In this document: piece after piece, positions 11,765 through 24,530 of the stretch | How positions within the stretch are numbered: the stretch's first letter is position 1 | How the letters are laid out: each line of letters opens with the position of its first letter | Source: Lingula anatina | Lineage: Eukaryota; Brachiopoda; Lingulata; Lingulida; Lingulidae | Direction: 5' to 3' | NCBI RefSeq assembly: GCF_001039355.2 | Contig: NW_019775436.1 | Location: forward strand, 891,630 to 955,629 | DNA length: 64,000 nucleotides | Program-made: the position numbers and the translations under genes | Notes under the pieces: generated by a model | Told to the model about the DNA's origin: nothing | Database searches by the model: none | The model's input: only the letters and a program-made list of their open reading frames with translations

Positions 11765-14700
11765 GTTGTCCTGGATTCACAAAAGCATCATTTTTGATGA
11801 AGGGACATGATGCTCCAAGCACTGGTAAATTAAATTATTTTAGCTGAAATATATGGAATTCAATTTTTGTCTCATTTTCATTCTGGTTCCTTTTTATAAT
11901 CTAGTTTAAGTTAAAATTGGAGCTTCTGAGTTCACACGTACTGTAGATCAGGTTGAAGTTTGAGCCAAATCTTAATTTTAGCGAAACTATTGCAAATCAG
12001 TGTATGTATTATGTTAGTCCTCTAGGTACTGTCAATACCCCATACTTGGCTGCACTCTTTTTTGTAAGATATGTTTATAAACAGCAACTTTTTCAGCCAT
12101 TTTGATTTAAAAAAAAAAAAAAAAAAAAAAACAGTCGTTCATTATTCAAGCTATGTCAGCTAATTGCCAAATGTTGTACAGACTCTGTACCTAATGAGAT
12201 GTAGAGTATGCAGGTTAGCCAAGTCTTAGATGTTGTTGAAGTTGTTGAATAAAGTTAAAGCATGGATGGTATCAAAATTTGATGGTTGACATCTGGTGTT
12301 GAAAGAGAGGTAATGGGTTTTACATGTATGGCTGCAATCTGTAAGGCCTATGTTTGTTATAATGTGTTTTAGTGTGAGCTTTATGAAACAGACCTTCATC
12401 CTCCCCCCCCCCTGCCCCCGCCCCGCCCTTGTGTATCATGAGTTGAAACATTTTTTGGTTAAAAAATGTGCCAGATGCAGTTCACATGCTTTCATTTTAT
12501 AGGACCTTACATTGTTGTAAAGATCAGTATGCTCTAGAGTTAAAATGGTAAAGTGAAACCCCTTTCATTCTCTCTTTTCAGCATATCTGACTAATGGCAT
12601 GCCCTTCCTATAACTTTTTACTATCAGTTGCTGAACACATGTCTTTCCTCTTGATAAGAATGTACTCCTGTGCTCATTTTTCTGTAAGGACCTCATTTTT
12701 CTTGCCATCTGCATTGTTTGGATTAATTAATGAATGTTTCTTCCAAATTTAAAGATGTTTTATCCTGCAGAAACAAAGGAAACACTTTGTATGCCTACTT
12801 GATACGTCCGCTGGTGCCATGCATAGGCATGTCTTTTTGCCGGGCAGGAAAGCCTACAGTTTTCCCCCCCAAATCTCTAGTTAAATCTTTATTTATTTAG
12901 ATGGGATCCATATGAACATGCTTACAACAAGGAAAAACAATAATTGTTGCCGGTTCATTTAGTTTGATTTCATTGCAATTCTTCATAATGGCAGGTTGTG
13001 TTGGCAAAGACAAAAGCACAGTCAGTCATTGCTTGGTTGAGATGTGGTGGAAGCACAACTAACGCATTCGCCACTGCTTTACTCTCAGTTCTTGTGAATC
13101 AATTCATTCAGATCCATGTCAGTCATTAAATATTTTAGAGTCCCAATTTTGGCATGCAGATACTTTGTGGCACATATCCAGCATTCATGTAAATTCAGAG
13201 ATTGGAAAATGGATTATGTGAATTTGAGGATTGGAGTTGGGGGAGGGGGGGGGGGGTAATTTAGTATCTGTGTCATGTAATTGTAAAACCAAATAGAAGG
13301 GGGCTTTAGTCTGTTATCAGTGCTGTGTATTATCAGGGGCGGAATTCAGAGATATTTTCTGACAGTCTTCCAAATAATCTTTGTTGATCCATCCATTTTT
13401 GACCGTCTTCCGACAGAAAAAATTAGATACCTGTCAATTTAAACTTGAAAATATGACCGTCTTCCGGAAGACCCAGAAGACGGCTTCAATCCGCCCTTTG
13501 TATTATTATGGAGTGTCAGATGTTAACTACCCATATGATATAAGTTATAACCATCCTCATATGTGCGACCTGTACAAAATATATGCTTTTGAAATATTAT
13601 TTCTAATATTTTACATAGGACACAATATGCACTGCATTTTTATTTCCAAAATACCTCCTTGAACCACAAAAGACTTGCATTTAAAGTCATTTTGTGTCCT
13701 ACCAGTCAATAGGGCGTGTAATTATTTGTTTCGTTGCTTGTCATACTTGCATGCCGAAACATGGTAGTTGATTCATCAGGGGATTGTAATTTGTGTAAAG
13801 AAATTAAGGGAAAGATAATTGTGCCGTGTTGTATGTTGTAAAAATGCCCTGGAGACCAAAGTAATGGATAGAAATGATGTATTATGTTTATAGTGAACAT
13901 TATTGTAATTTTCTTTCTTTTTTTTTGCTTACTTGATATGGAAAATAAGTGATTCAACATTTACTCTGTAGGAAAAAAAATGCATTTTGTCTCTTTAGGT
14001 TTTTTATTCCTGGCTTTTATATTTTATAAGCTTGGGAATTCAAAGGTGAAGTTCAGAAATTGTGTGCTAGTCCAACATTAAACTCCATAGATAAACTATA
14101 TATATTTTTCTTTTAGTTTTTTCTTTTTTTTCTTTTTTCATTTTTTTAGGCTTATTAGGAAGGTTAAGGTCAGATATTGTGTGCTGAAAAAATGTCATGT
14201 TTTTTTTTTTTTTTTTTTTTTTAATTTTGAACCAAAGTGTAAAAATAGGTTAAATTGACTAGGATAGTGGTGTGCCAGAAAGGGGGCTACAGTTAAAATA
14301 CATAAAAGTTAAATGTGTAATGATCGGTGTCGTAGCAGACTGTAAATGTTAGTACTTACCACTAACCATTGCTTGTGTGTTTCTGTTTGGTCTCTCGTAG
14401 ATAATTTTAGCACAGTTGCTAAAGATGTTCTAATTCTTACTAATTTTACTCAGAAAAGTATACATTAATTAGTTTTTCAAAGTAAAATTTGCCACTTTTA
14501 TGGTTCAAAACTTTGTCTAAAAATTATTATTTGATAGACCCATTTGTCTTTAGTACTTGTATGGACTGGTTTTTGGCATAATTCTTGGACAACCTATCAC
14601 CTCCAACAAGGTAGCATTAAAAAAAAAAAAAAAAAAAAAAAACTCATTCATCTTCTGTTTTGTTCCAGGCACATGTTGAAGAAAATTGATATTAGCACCC

Positions 14701-15004
14701 AGTTCACACTTGAAAGTCATATACCCTGCAGACAGTGACAGATTCTTATCACGCTTTTCTCACGGGTCAATTTGTGTTTAAATGTCATCTCTGAAGGCAA
14801 TATCCTCCTTACTCTATCTCGGATCACAAGAGGAATGATCCTATTCATCATTATGATTGGAATGTGATATGAGGGTGATATGTGCTTTAAGAATTACCCC
14901 TTGGAATTCATCTTCTTCTTCTCTGATCCACTTTCTTGTGAATAGTTCATTTTTTTTTATTTCTAAACCCCTCCATAATCTGACCATTCACTCTCTCTCT
15001 CTCA
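11765..15004. other. Gene-free stretch
   Basis: AT-rich, with homopolymers (A run at 12109-12131, T run at 14201-14222, A run at 14619-14642), G/C runs near 12402-12430 and 13238-13255, and one copy of dispersed repeat R2 (13336-13440). No gene seen; the 93-codon frame at 13381-13662 starts inside that repeat. Confidence 0.55.
13336..13440 (+). repeat. Dispersed repeat R2, copy 1
   Basis: The block AGATATTTTCTGACAGTCTT through GACAGAAAAAATTAGATACC matches 43636-43740 with a few substitutions and small indels. Both copies share orientation. The element is short and noncoding, with class unknown. Confidence 0.75.
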
Positions 15005-15130
15005 TTAGGGGGAGGGACTTTTTCTGAAAAAGTGAGCATTTTTTACCCCCTATTTGATCCAATTGGAATCATGGTGCAAAACCTAGATCAATTTTTGATT
15101 CCGAGTGGTCCTTTTTCAGCCAGAAATCTA
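15005..15130 (+). repeat. Dispersed repeat R1, copy
   Basis: Carries GGGACTTTTTCTGAAAAAGT and the downstream TCCTTTTTCAGCCAGAAAT-like part of the R1 family. It is preceded by a short CT run at 14991-15003. Confidence 0.6.
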
Positions 15131-15520
15131 TCAATCTTTAAATATCACGTTCTCTCCTGTTCCAATATCATTTTTTTTTCATGTTTGTTTTGTAGTTGTT
15201 TGGTTTACTTAAAGAAAATTCCTTTCTGGTGTGACAAAGCTGAATTGCAATACAAAACTTGTACCATATCTGTGGGATTGTTTAAGGAAATTTTAGTTAT
15301 GGAATTTTTTTCAGTGTAGAGTTATAAGTTACAATCTTTTAAATTGAAGAAATTTTCTTGATTTTTGGCTGTTTAGACCAAATGCTATTCCTCCATTTGG
15401 AAAAAGCGATATATATTTTTTTACCAAAACTCTTTGATGTCTAAAACATATGCAAATATTTATGCGAAATAATAGGGTAAGATGTGTGGAATTACCTCAG
15501 GTATTTTTTCATGTTTTTAT

Positions 15521-15735
15521 CCCATTCAGTAACTTAGTTCTATGGCGGCAGGTAAAACAGAATGTTTAGTCAAAATTGACATTAATGTCGACTTCAAACA
15601 CGAAATTCCATAGCTCCAAGCAATGCATGTATTTCTTTTTGTACAAAGTTAAATCATATTCACTTTCCCCAACAGCAACAAGAAAAAAAAAACACTTAAA
15701 ATATCAGTTTGCCTGACATCTGATGTATCTGTTAT
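15521..15735. repeat. Contig-end overlap 2, left copy
   Basis: Begins CCCATTCAGTAACTTAGTTC and ends at the N at 15736. The same 215 bases follow the N (15737-15950) and occur a third time at 18835. This looks like three contigs sharing one allelic overlap. Confidence 0.88.
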
Positions 15736-15736
15736 N
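15736..15736. other. Assembly gap (single N)
   Basis: Contig join flanked by identical CCCATTCAGTAACTTAG starts. Confidence 0.95.
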
Positions 15737-16242
15737 CCCATTCAGTAACTTAGTTCTATGACGGCAGGTAAAACAGAATGTTTAGTCAAAATTGACATTA
15801 ATGTCGACTTCAAACACGAAATTCCATAGCTCCAAGCAATGCATGTATTTTTTTTTTGTACAAAGTTAAATCATATTCACTTTCCCCACAGCAACAAGAA
15901 AAAAAAACACTTAAAATATTAGTTTGCCTGACATCTGATGTATCTGTTATTAAGACGCTATCTCTCTTCCACAAGTTTAACCCGTCTCTTATCTGTTACT
16001 GTATTGAGGAGAGTGATTTATAATGAATCGTATCTCGCGATGAGATCATGAGACCCTTCAATTTGATATCGATATCATAGACAGATATATATCCACAGAA
16101 GAAATTCTGTGGGTTGAATAGGAAAAAAGTGATGAAAGCAGACAAACAGCAAGGGATCACTTCAAACTGGATCATAGTTATGGGAAGGGGAGAAAATTTG
16201 ATAGATGGTGTGGGGCTTTTGTCAGATATTGCCCTTCTGTTC

Positions 16243-16243
<1 letters not shown>

Positions 16244-16294
<51 letters not shown>
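16244..16294. repeat. (GA)n microsatellite, long allele
   Basis: About 25 GA units. The allelic position 19343-19360 has only about 8, so the tract is length-polymorphic within this assembly. Confidence 0.93.
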
Positions 16295-16299
<5 letters not shown>

Positions 16300-17087
16300 T
16301 TCACCCATCTGTTATTCATCATAAACCGCTTTATTCATAAGCTGACATAAGAGCATGCTTTACAACCACTTACCTGCCACTTGTACCATTTAACCAGTCG
16401 TAAATGAGCCATCATCTGCCTAATAAGAGATGAACACACAACACACAGACTGTGACATTTACACAACAAATTTTAATAGACATGAAGTCTGCTTCCATGT
16501 ATTTGACTTCAGTAATTGCCCACTAATAATTGGAGTCATTATTTTGGGTGCTAGACCTGAGTGTCTCAATCAATGGTGGGTTTTCAAAATGACATCTAAT
16601 TTTTGCTTACTTTCTCCTTTGAATTTAAACCACCATGTAAAAGATCCTGACACCGCAAAGAGAAAAATGGAAATTCTTGTCGCGATCTTGTTGCCTCACC
16701 CATTTGGACCCATTCTCTACCTGTCATATGTAATTTGGGAATGCAGTCAGCTTGTTTTGTTGTTACAAAACTGAAAATATGTCCTGAGTAATGAGTTTCT
16801 GTCTTGGTTTTATGAAACTTCAAATCACTCAGTTGTTGCTGCTTTAGTTCTAATGTTAGCTGATCAGCAGCAATTTTTAAAATCCTTGTCTTTGTTTATA
16901 TTGATCTTTTTCAACTGGACTTCTTATAAGATGAGACTGGGAGGTTATAAACACACTGCCAGTTTTCTTTAATTTGTTACTTCTGCTCCTATAGATTTAC
17001 TTGAAAAGTAGTTATAAGATGTAGTGCAATTTTTTCTTCTTTCTTTGATTTTTTGTTTGTTGGTTATAGTTTTTTATCCATCTGTTC

Positions 17088-17089
17088 AT

Positions 17090-17136
<47 letters not shown>

Positions 17137-17140
17137 TTTT
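17088..17140. repeat. (TTTA)n microsatellite
   Basis: About 13 TTTA units. The allelic tract at 20017-20054 is shorter. Confidence 0.93.
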
Positions 17141-18833
17141 CATGTTTTCTGTTTTAGACCACCTTTACTGTGACACACCCATTCATTGCCAGCGTGTCTA
17201 AGTGTGTTATTGCACTCATGTCAAGCAAGGAGGGACATATCTATAATATGTAATGTGATCAGAATAATGGGTCCAGCACATGACAAACTGTACGAGCATG
17301 CTCTGCTGAAATCATTCTCCTCACTCCGTAGAAGAAAAAGTATCGGAAATCTGGCTCAATTAACTATGCTAAGTTGTAGGGCTACAGATGGGGAGGGTAG
17401 CTATATATGTGTGTAAGAACTTTTTTGCAAAGGTGAGGTGCTCTTTGTTATATTGAGGGAAGGCTTAAAGGATGCCTTTTGTGTGAAAATTGAGAGTGAG
17501 AAGTATTGTTATTTAAGATGTGATTGTGACATTGGTAATGAGCTTTTCTGGTTGAAAATCTTAGTGATCATAAAGCATACTTTGGAAAAAAGCCCCCTTT
17601 CATTTGGTCTGTTAATTACCTTGAAATAAAATTTTGTTAGAATTTGTGGTCTCTGACATGCCAAATCTGTATCCTCTTGATCTTGTTTCATAACTATCGA
17701 GGTACAGATGATGGATGTCCGCGCTTCTTAAGTCTCTCATCATCGATATGTGATAGATACCCTTTGTAGCCCAACCATGCTAAGCAAACACAACAGCGCA
17801 AGGAGGGTCCTTTCCATAGCTATGAGCTAAAGCTTTTAACCTGTCTTAACGTGATTACTGAGCGAATGTTCCTTTGATTTTTCGAGTTACACACACTAGA
17901 CACTCTATAGGCATGGTGTTTTTCCATACTGGAGGCACAATATCTGAATACAAGTACGAGTATGGATGAAAGTCTTCATGCTGCCAGTTTAAGGCACATT
18001 TTCACATATTCTAAACATGTTTGGATTGCGATTGCCCTCTTTTTCAGGTGTTAGCTTGTTTCTGAAAATGTGATAGACAATTGATAGATCTACAGTTTTG
18101 AAGAACAGTGATTGACAGTGATTTTTGAAGAACAGTGACTGAGCTGAAAGTTTCAAAGCACCTTTCCAGGCACCTTTGAACGTATTTTTTGGTTGTTGTG
18201 TTTTACGGAGGATGTCTCATGATGAAGGACAACCTGGCTCATCTCAGTGCTGGTGAAAGATGCTGGTGATGGAATTTTCATGTTCTCCCTCACACACAGA
18301 ATTATTATAATGGATGTTTGGCTTGACAGGTGATGGATATGTACTTCTCCGGTTTGTCAAATGGAGGCTGCGACAATTACTTGACAAAGGAATCAATATT
18401 TGAAGTGGATTGCAAATTTTGAAGCAATGGGTGGTCCCAATTGATATTAAGATGATGCAGAATTTACTAATCAGAGTTTTAAGAGATTTGAGAAAGTTTT
18501 TTAATCATTTATCTATTTTAAATTTGTCTATTCTTAAAGTTTATCTCTTCATTCACTCTTTCATTCATTCATTCATTCATATGCATTAAAGTTTGTAACT
18601 TGGTTTACATGGAAGACAAAGATCAGTTATGAGACCATATAATCAGCCTTCAGTTATATGGAGGGGTTCAATGTAGGTTTCAATCTTTTTAAAAACTGAT
18701 TAAAAACAAAGCTGGCTCACAGTATTGCCTGCAGGTCCTTTAAATACAGATGTTTAATTTGCATGTGAACAAGTATACAGGGAATAAGTGACTTATTTAT
18801 TTTGACACAAAAAAGGTATGGAACAGAATTAAG

Positions 18834-18834
18834 N
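18834..18834. other. Assembly gap (single N)
   Basis: Contig join. Sequence right of the N restarts at the same CCCATTCAGTAACTTAG as 15521 and 15737. Confidence 0.95.
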
Positions 18835-20017
18835 CCCATTCAGTAACTTAGTTCTATGGCGGCAGGTAAAACAGAATGTTTAGTCAAAATTGACATTAAT
18901 GTCGACTTCAAACACGAAATTCCATAGCTCCAAGCAATGCATGTATTTCTTTTTGTACAAAGTTAAATCATATTCACTTTCCCCAACAGCAACAAGAAAA
19001 AAAAAACACTTAAAATATCAGTTTGCCTGACATCTGATGTATCTGTTATTAAGACGCTATCTCTCTTCCACAAGTTTAACCCGTCTCTTATCTGGTACTG
19101 TATTGAGGAGAGTGATTTATAATGAATCGTATCTCGCGATGAGATCATGAGACCCTTCAATTTGATATCGATATCATAGACAGATATATATCCACAGAAG
19201 AAATTCTGTGGGTTGAATAGGAAAAAAGTGATGAAAGCAGACAAACAGCAAGGGATCACTTCAAACTGGATCATAGTTATGGGAAAGGGAGAAAATTTGA
19301 TAGATGGTGTGGGGCTTTTGTCAGATATTGCCCTTCTGTTCAGAAGAGAGAGAGAGAGAATGAATTCACCCATCTGTTATTCATCATAAACCGCTTTATT
19401 CATAAGCTGACATAAGAGCATGCTTTACAACCACTTACCTGCCACTTGTACCATTTAACCAGTTGTAAATGAGCCATCATCTGCCTAATAAGAGATGAAC
19501 ACACAACACACAGACTGTGACATTTACACAACAAATTTTAATAGACATCAAGTCTGCTTCCATGTATTTGACTTCAATAATTGCCCACTAATAATTTGAG
19601 TCATTATTCAGGGTGCTAGACCCAAGTGTCTCAATCAATGGTGGGTTTTCAAAATGACATCTAATTTTTGCTTACTTTCTCCTTTGAATTTAAACCACCA
19701 TGTAAAAGATCCTGACACCGCAAAGAGAAAAATGGAAATTCTTGTCAGGATCTTGTTGCCTCACCCATTTGGACCCATACTCTACCTGTCATATGTAATT
19801 TGGGAATGCAGTCAGCTTGTTTTGTTGTTACAAAACTGAAAACATATCCTGAGTAATGAGTTTCTGTCTTGGTTTTATGAAACTTCAAATCACTCAGTTG
19901 TTGCTGCTTTAGTTCTAGTGTTAGCTGATCAGCAGCAATTTGTTAACTCCCTGTCTTTGTTCAACTGAACTTTGACTTTTTATTCCTTGATAAGAGGTTT
20001 TTTATCCATCTGCACAT

Positions 20018-20052
<35 letters not shown>

Positions 20053-21755
20053 TTTTCATGTTTTCTGCTGTAGACCACCTTCACTGTGACACACCCATAC
20101 ATTGCCAGCATGTCTTACTGTGTCGTTGCACTCATGTCAAGCAAGGAGGGACATATCTATTATATGTAATGTGATCAGAATAATGGGTCCAGCACATGAC
20201 AAACTGTACGAGCATGCTCTGCTGAAATCATTCTCCTCACTCCGTAGAAGAAAAAGTATCGGAAATCTGGCTCAATTAACTATGTTAAGTTGTAGGGCTA
20301 CAGATGGGGAGGGTAACTATTTATATTTGTACGTAAGAACTTTTTTGCAAAGGTGAAGTGCTCTTTGTTATATTGAAAGAAGGCTTAAAAAGATGCCTTT
20401 TATGGGAAAATTGAGAGTGGAAAGTATTGTCATTTAAGATATTATTTTGACATTGGAAATGAGCTTTTTTGGTTGAAAATCTTAGTGATCATAAAGCATA
20501 CTATGGAAAAAGCCCCCTTTCATTTGGCCTATTAATTACCTTGAAATAAAATTTTGTAGGAATTTATGGTCTCCGACACGCCAAATCTGTATTGTCTTGA
20601 TCTTGTTTCATAACTATCGAGGTACAGATGATGGATGTCCGCGCTTCTTAAGTCTCTCATCATCTATATGTGATAGATACCCTTTGTAGCCCAACCATGC
20701 TAAGCAAACACAACAGCGCAAGGAGGGTCCTTTCCATAGCTATGAGCTAAAGCTTTTAACCTGTCTTAACGTGATTACTGAGCGAATGTTCCTTTGATTT
20801 TTCGAGTTACACACACTAGACACTCTATAGGCATGGTGTTTTTCCATACTGGAGGCACAATATCTGAATACAAGTACGAGTATGGATGAAAGTCTTCATG
20901 CTGCCACTTTAAGGCACATTTTCACATATTCTAAACATGTTTGGATTGCGATTGCCCTCTTTTTCAGGTGTTAGCTTGTTTCTGAAAATGTGATAGACAA
21001 TTGATAGATCTACAGTTTTGAAGAACAGTGATTGACAGTGATTTTTGAAGAACAGTGACTGAGCTGAAAGTTTCAAAGCACCTTTCCAGGCACCTTTGAA
21101 CGTATTTTTTTGTTGTTGTGTTTTACGGAGGATGTCTCATGATGAAGGACGACCTGGCTCATCTCAGTGCTGGTGAAAGATGCTGGTGATGGAATTTTCA
21201 TGTTCTCCCTCACACACAGAATTATTATAATGGATGTTTGGCTTGACAGGTGATGGAGATGTACTTCTCCGGTTTGTCAAATGGAGGCTGCGACAATTAC
21301 TTGACAAAGGAATCAATATTTGAAGTGGATTGCAAATTTTGAAGCAATGGGTGGTCCCAATTGATATTAAGATGATGCAGAATTTACTAATCAGAGTTTT
21401 AAGAGATTTGAGAAAGTTTTTTAATCATTTATCTATTTTAAATTTGTCTATTCTTAAAGTTTATCTCTTCATTCATTCATTCATTCATTCATATGCATTA
21501 AAGTTTGTAACTTGGTTTACATGGAAGACAAAGATCAGTTATGAGACCATATAATCAGCCTTCAGTTATATGGAGGGGTTCAATGTAGGTTTCAATCTTT
21601 TTAAAAACTGATTAAAAACAAAGCTGGCTCACAGTATTGCCTGCAGGTCCTTTAAATACAGATGTTTAATTTGCATGTGAACAAGTATACAGGGACTTAT
21701 TTATATAAGTGACTTATTTATTTTGACACAAAAAAGGTATGGAACAGAATAAAGA
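18835..21755. repeat. Second allele of 15737-18833
   Basis: Repeats the previous contig and then continues into unique sequence after GGTATGGAACAGAAT near 21750. Divergence is uneven: heavy substitutions and indels up to about 20,620, then very few from there to the end. Confidence 0.88.
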
Positions 21756-22279
21756 ATAAGGTAGAACTAGTAATGAATTAGGGCTAGGTAACTTAGCCTT
21801 ACTTAGGTTATGTAAGTATAAACAAAGTAGGTATGGTAATTATTTAAAGTGTCAAATGTCTCATGTCTTCTAAAAACAACTTTTATTTGACTTATAAATT
21901 TTGATTAATCACAGTAAGTATCAACTGACTTTTTAATACTTTTGAATCAGCATTTTAGAATATAACTAACATTTTATTGGAAAAATTGTTAATTAATTTT
22001 TGTCCAAATTTATACAGTAATTACCATACCAGCTCTTTTGTATTAATACAAATTTAGGTAATTCTGGTAATTGATTCCTTTTGTTTCTTTTGGTGTTCAT
22101 TTATTGTTAATTATGTGATTAACAGAAGATCTATGTGTTGAGATGCACAATGTTGGCAACCCAGGCCTGTTTCTAGTGAAGAAGGATTGGTGTAACTTGG
22201 GGCAGCCCAAAGCAGAGGGTTGTCCCTAGCATTGTTTCTAGCACCTGTCTTTTTTCATTTGCAAAGAGAAATGAAACTA
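21756..22279. other. Gene-free stretch
   Basis: AT-rich unique DNA. Nothing recognised. Confidence 0.55.
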
Positions 22280-22527
22280 TGGGACCCTTCCTACAGATAT
22301 TTGGATCGATCCAAATCCTTGGGGAGTCTCACTAAATTGTTGTCAACTTGGCTGGCTTCAATGTCTGTCACGCCTAGTAAAGCTGTTAAGGGGTAGTTAT
22401 CTTTACCCCCTAGCTGATTTTAAAGGTGTGACAGACATTTAAGCCGGTTAGTTGATAACAATTTCGTGAGACACCCCAGGGAGTTGGATCGATCCAGATG
22501 GACCGATCTATGTATGGGAACCCAGTC
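22280..22527. mobile_element. Hairpin MITE, family M1 subtype B, copy 1
   Basis: Inverted termini flank the element. The left end reads GGGACCCTTCCTACAG; the reverse complement of the right end reads GACTGGGTTCCCATAC. TA flanks both ends (22278-22279 and 22528-22529). Long internal arms face each other: CTTCAATGTCTGTCACGCCT on the left and AGGTGTGACAGACATTTAAG on the right, around a central TTACCCCCTAGC. Subterminal GGATCGATCC is present at both ends. Noncoding. Confidence 0.82.
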
Positions 22528-24357
22528 TATGGCAGCAAGATTTTGTTCTCCTGGTAATAAGCTTAAGATAACCAGATTGCTTGCTGAAATGTGATGAAGG
22601 GGTGGGTAGGGGTGGGGTGGGGTGGGTAGGGGTAGGTTGGGTTGGGGAGAGAGAGGGGGGTGCTAAATTAGGTGGGGCTAGCCTGACTGTTTATGACCTC
22701 ATGGGAAATGTGTGCCAGGTTGGGATCATGTAAGTGAGTAGAGACTCACGAGACAAGATAATTAGGAAAATTTTCATGATATAGCAGATATCAGTAACAA
22801 CAGGCTGGGGTGGGGGTAAGACCCAAAATGACTGAAAAACGACTTTTGATTACATTATGAGAAATGAGGGTCATGGGGTGTTTTATCCTCCAAATCCTAG
22901 GTGAAAACATGTTTGACAACATAATTACAATAATCATCGTGATGAAGCAGGTATCAATAACATAGTCACATAATAGAAAGTACTTTCAGAAAATTAAACA
23001 CCATAGTATATCCGTTTTTCATTGTGAACCACTCCAATTGGCAACGTGCCAATAACAAAAACACTAGGATCTCCAAAATATTTGTAAGAACGAAAATATT
23101 GAATATCTGTTCTCTCCCAAATGAGATGCCTCGCATGAGTGCATGACAAAATTATTACGTCCATTTGTCTGCCCTGTATTCACTGGGGATTTGGAGGTAT
23201 TTGGGGATCATATAAATCACCACGATAGCTTGAAACATGATAATAATGATACATACAAGTCGAAGATTGTATACAGTGTATCCCAAGTTTGGCGCTGCAT
23301 GGTATGGAGGAAGGACTTCTCCTTTTGGAAGATAATTTATGGCTTCATTGTGATCTGTAACTGAAAAGGTTGACATCAGCCAAGTGACGAACTAAGATAG
23401 ATATACTTTACATCAAAGAGAGGTGGTATTCTGTAAATATGTTGTTACACGGGGAAGGTGGATCGACAGAGCACTTTTCTGTCAGTCTTCACACTCTCAG
23501 TTTTATTTTGAATACTAAAGCTTAGAGAAGATACTGGGAGTAAAATCTGGAGACTTTGGGCAAGATTTACCTGGACACAAAATGGCATAATCAACAAGGC
23601 AGAGAAATTCACAAGGAATTTACTAGCTGTTTTTTTTTTTTTTTCAAAATGAGGCATGAGGTCATTTGGACAAACTTTTATATTTAGGAATGTTAGCAAT
23701 GCTGAATGTAGATCATAGATAGATGATAATAGAAAATATTTTTTCTTTTCGATTCATCTTAGAAGTTTTGGGCCATTTAATTTATCATCTAACTATTATC
23801 TGTGTCTCAGGTTGACATGTAAATGAAGAGTTAAAGTGATAGAGGCTGGTTAGTATGTTTATTATTCAAAGAACAGGTCACTTACAAGAGAAATCAGTCA
23901 AGCATGTCAGGTTGATGTTGGTTTTTTTTAGCATGGCAAATATTGCACAAATATTGCAATCATGCTGTTGTCGTAACTTCCTGGAACACTATTATATGTT
24001 TGAAAACATTTTCAGTAAATGTGATGCTGAATGCAGCCTTATATTGGGCAGATTCAGGAGTGTTATCGGAAGTCTGTCATTGCATATGAACTGATGATTT
24101 TTCACGTGCCTATTGTAATGCACGATAATGTGATGTAAACTGCGCAAGTGGTTGCAGATGTAATCCTTAGTTTTAGAGATCGTAGTTTGAGGTGGTCTTT
24201 ACTCTCTTCTTGAAGATGCATGGTCAAAGTGCACAAAGTTCGTTTTAAGGGGTTTGTCTACATTACAGCATTCAAAATGCAAAAATCTGCTGTTAAACAC
24301 TTTATCACTTAATAACATTGGTAGTGATACCAATAAAAACAGGTATAAGTATAATTT
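22528..24357. other. Gene-free stretch
   Basis: Includes a G-rich GGGGTGGG-type simple repeat at 22598-22660 and a T run at 23630-23643. Small overlapping frames at 23143-23376 on both strands have no recognisable domain. Confidence 0.55.
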
Positions 24358-24530
24358 AAAAAGAGGGAGAGATTTTTTTTTCTGAAAGGAGTGATATTTT
24401 TTAAATTATCTCCCTACATGACCCAACTTTAGAAAATGGCATAGAATCCAGATCACAGTTTGATGCAGAGTAGATCTTTTCTTGCCAAAAGGGTGTCCCC
24501 CCCCCCCCCCACCCCCAGTCACCTGCCTAT
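24358..24530 (+). repeat. Dispersed repeat R1, copy
   Basis: Shows the TTTTTTTTCTGAAAGGAGTG core, GACCCAACTTTAGAAAATGG, GCCAAAAGGG and a C run at 24497-24510. Contig overlap 3 begins at that C run. Confidence 0.65.

Larger units (their letters stand above)
15737..18833. repeat. Short contig allelic to 18835-21755
   Basis: The whole segment between two Ns is repeated at 18835-21755 with substitutions and indels. Differences include a (GA)n tract of about 25 units here (16244-16294) against about 8 in the other copy, a longer (TTTA)n at 17088-17140, and extra sequence near 16880-17070. It is best read as a redundant haplotype contig. No conserved open frame is seen; predicted peptides in the two copies diverge or are truncated by indels. 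Confidence 0.88.

Noticed and set aside
16430-16774. 114-codon frame with a shorter partner at 19654
   Set aside because: Frame differs between alleles through substitutions and a changed start. Not maintained as protein.
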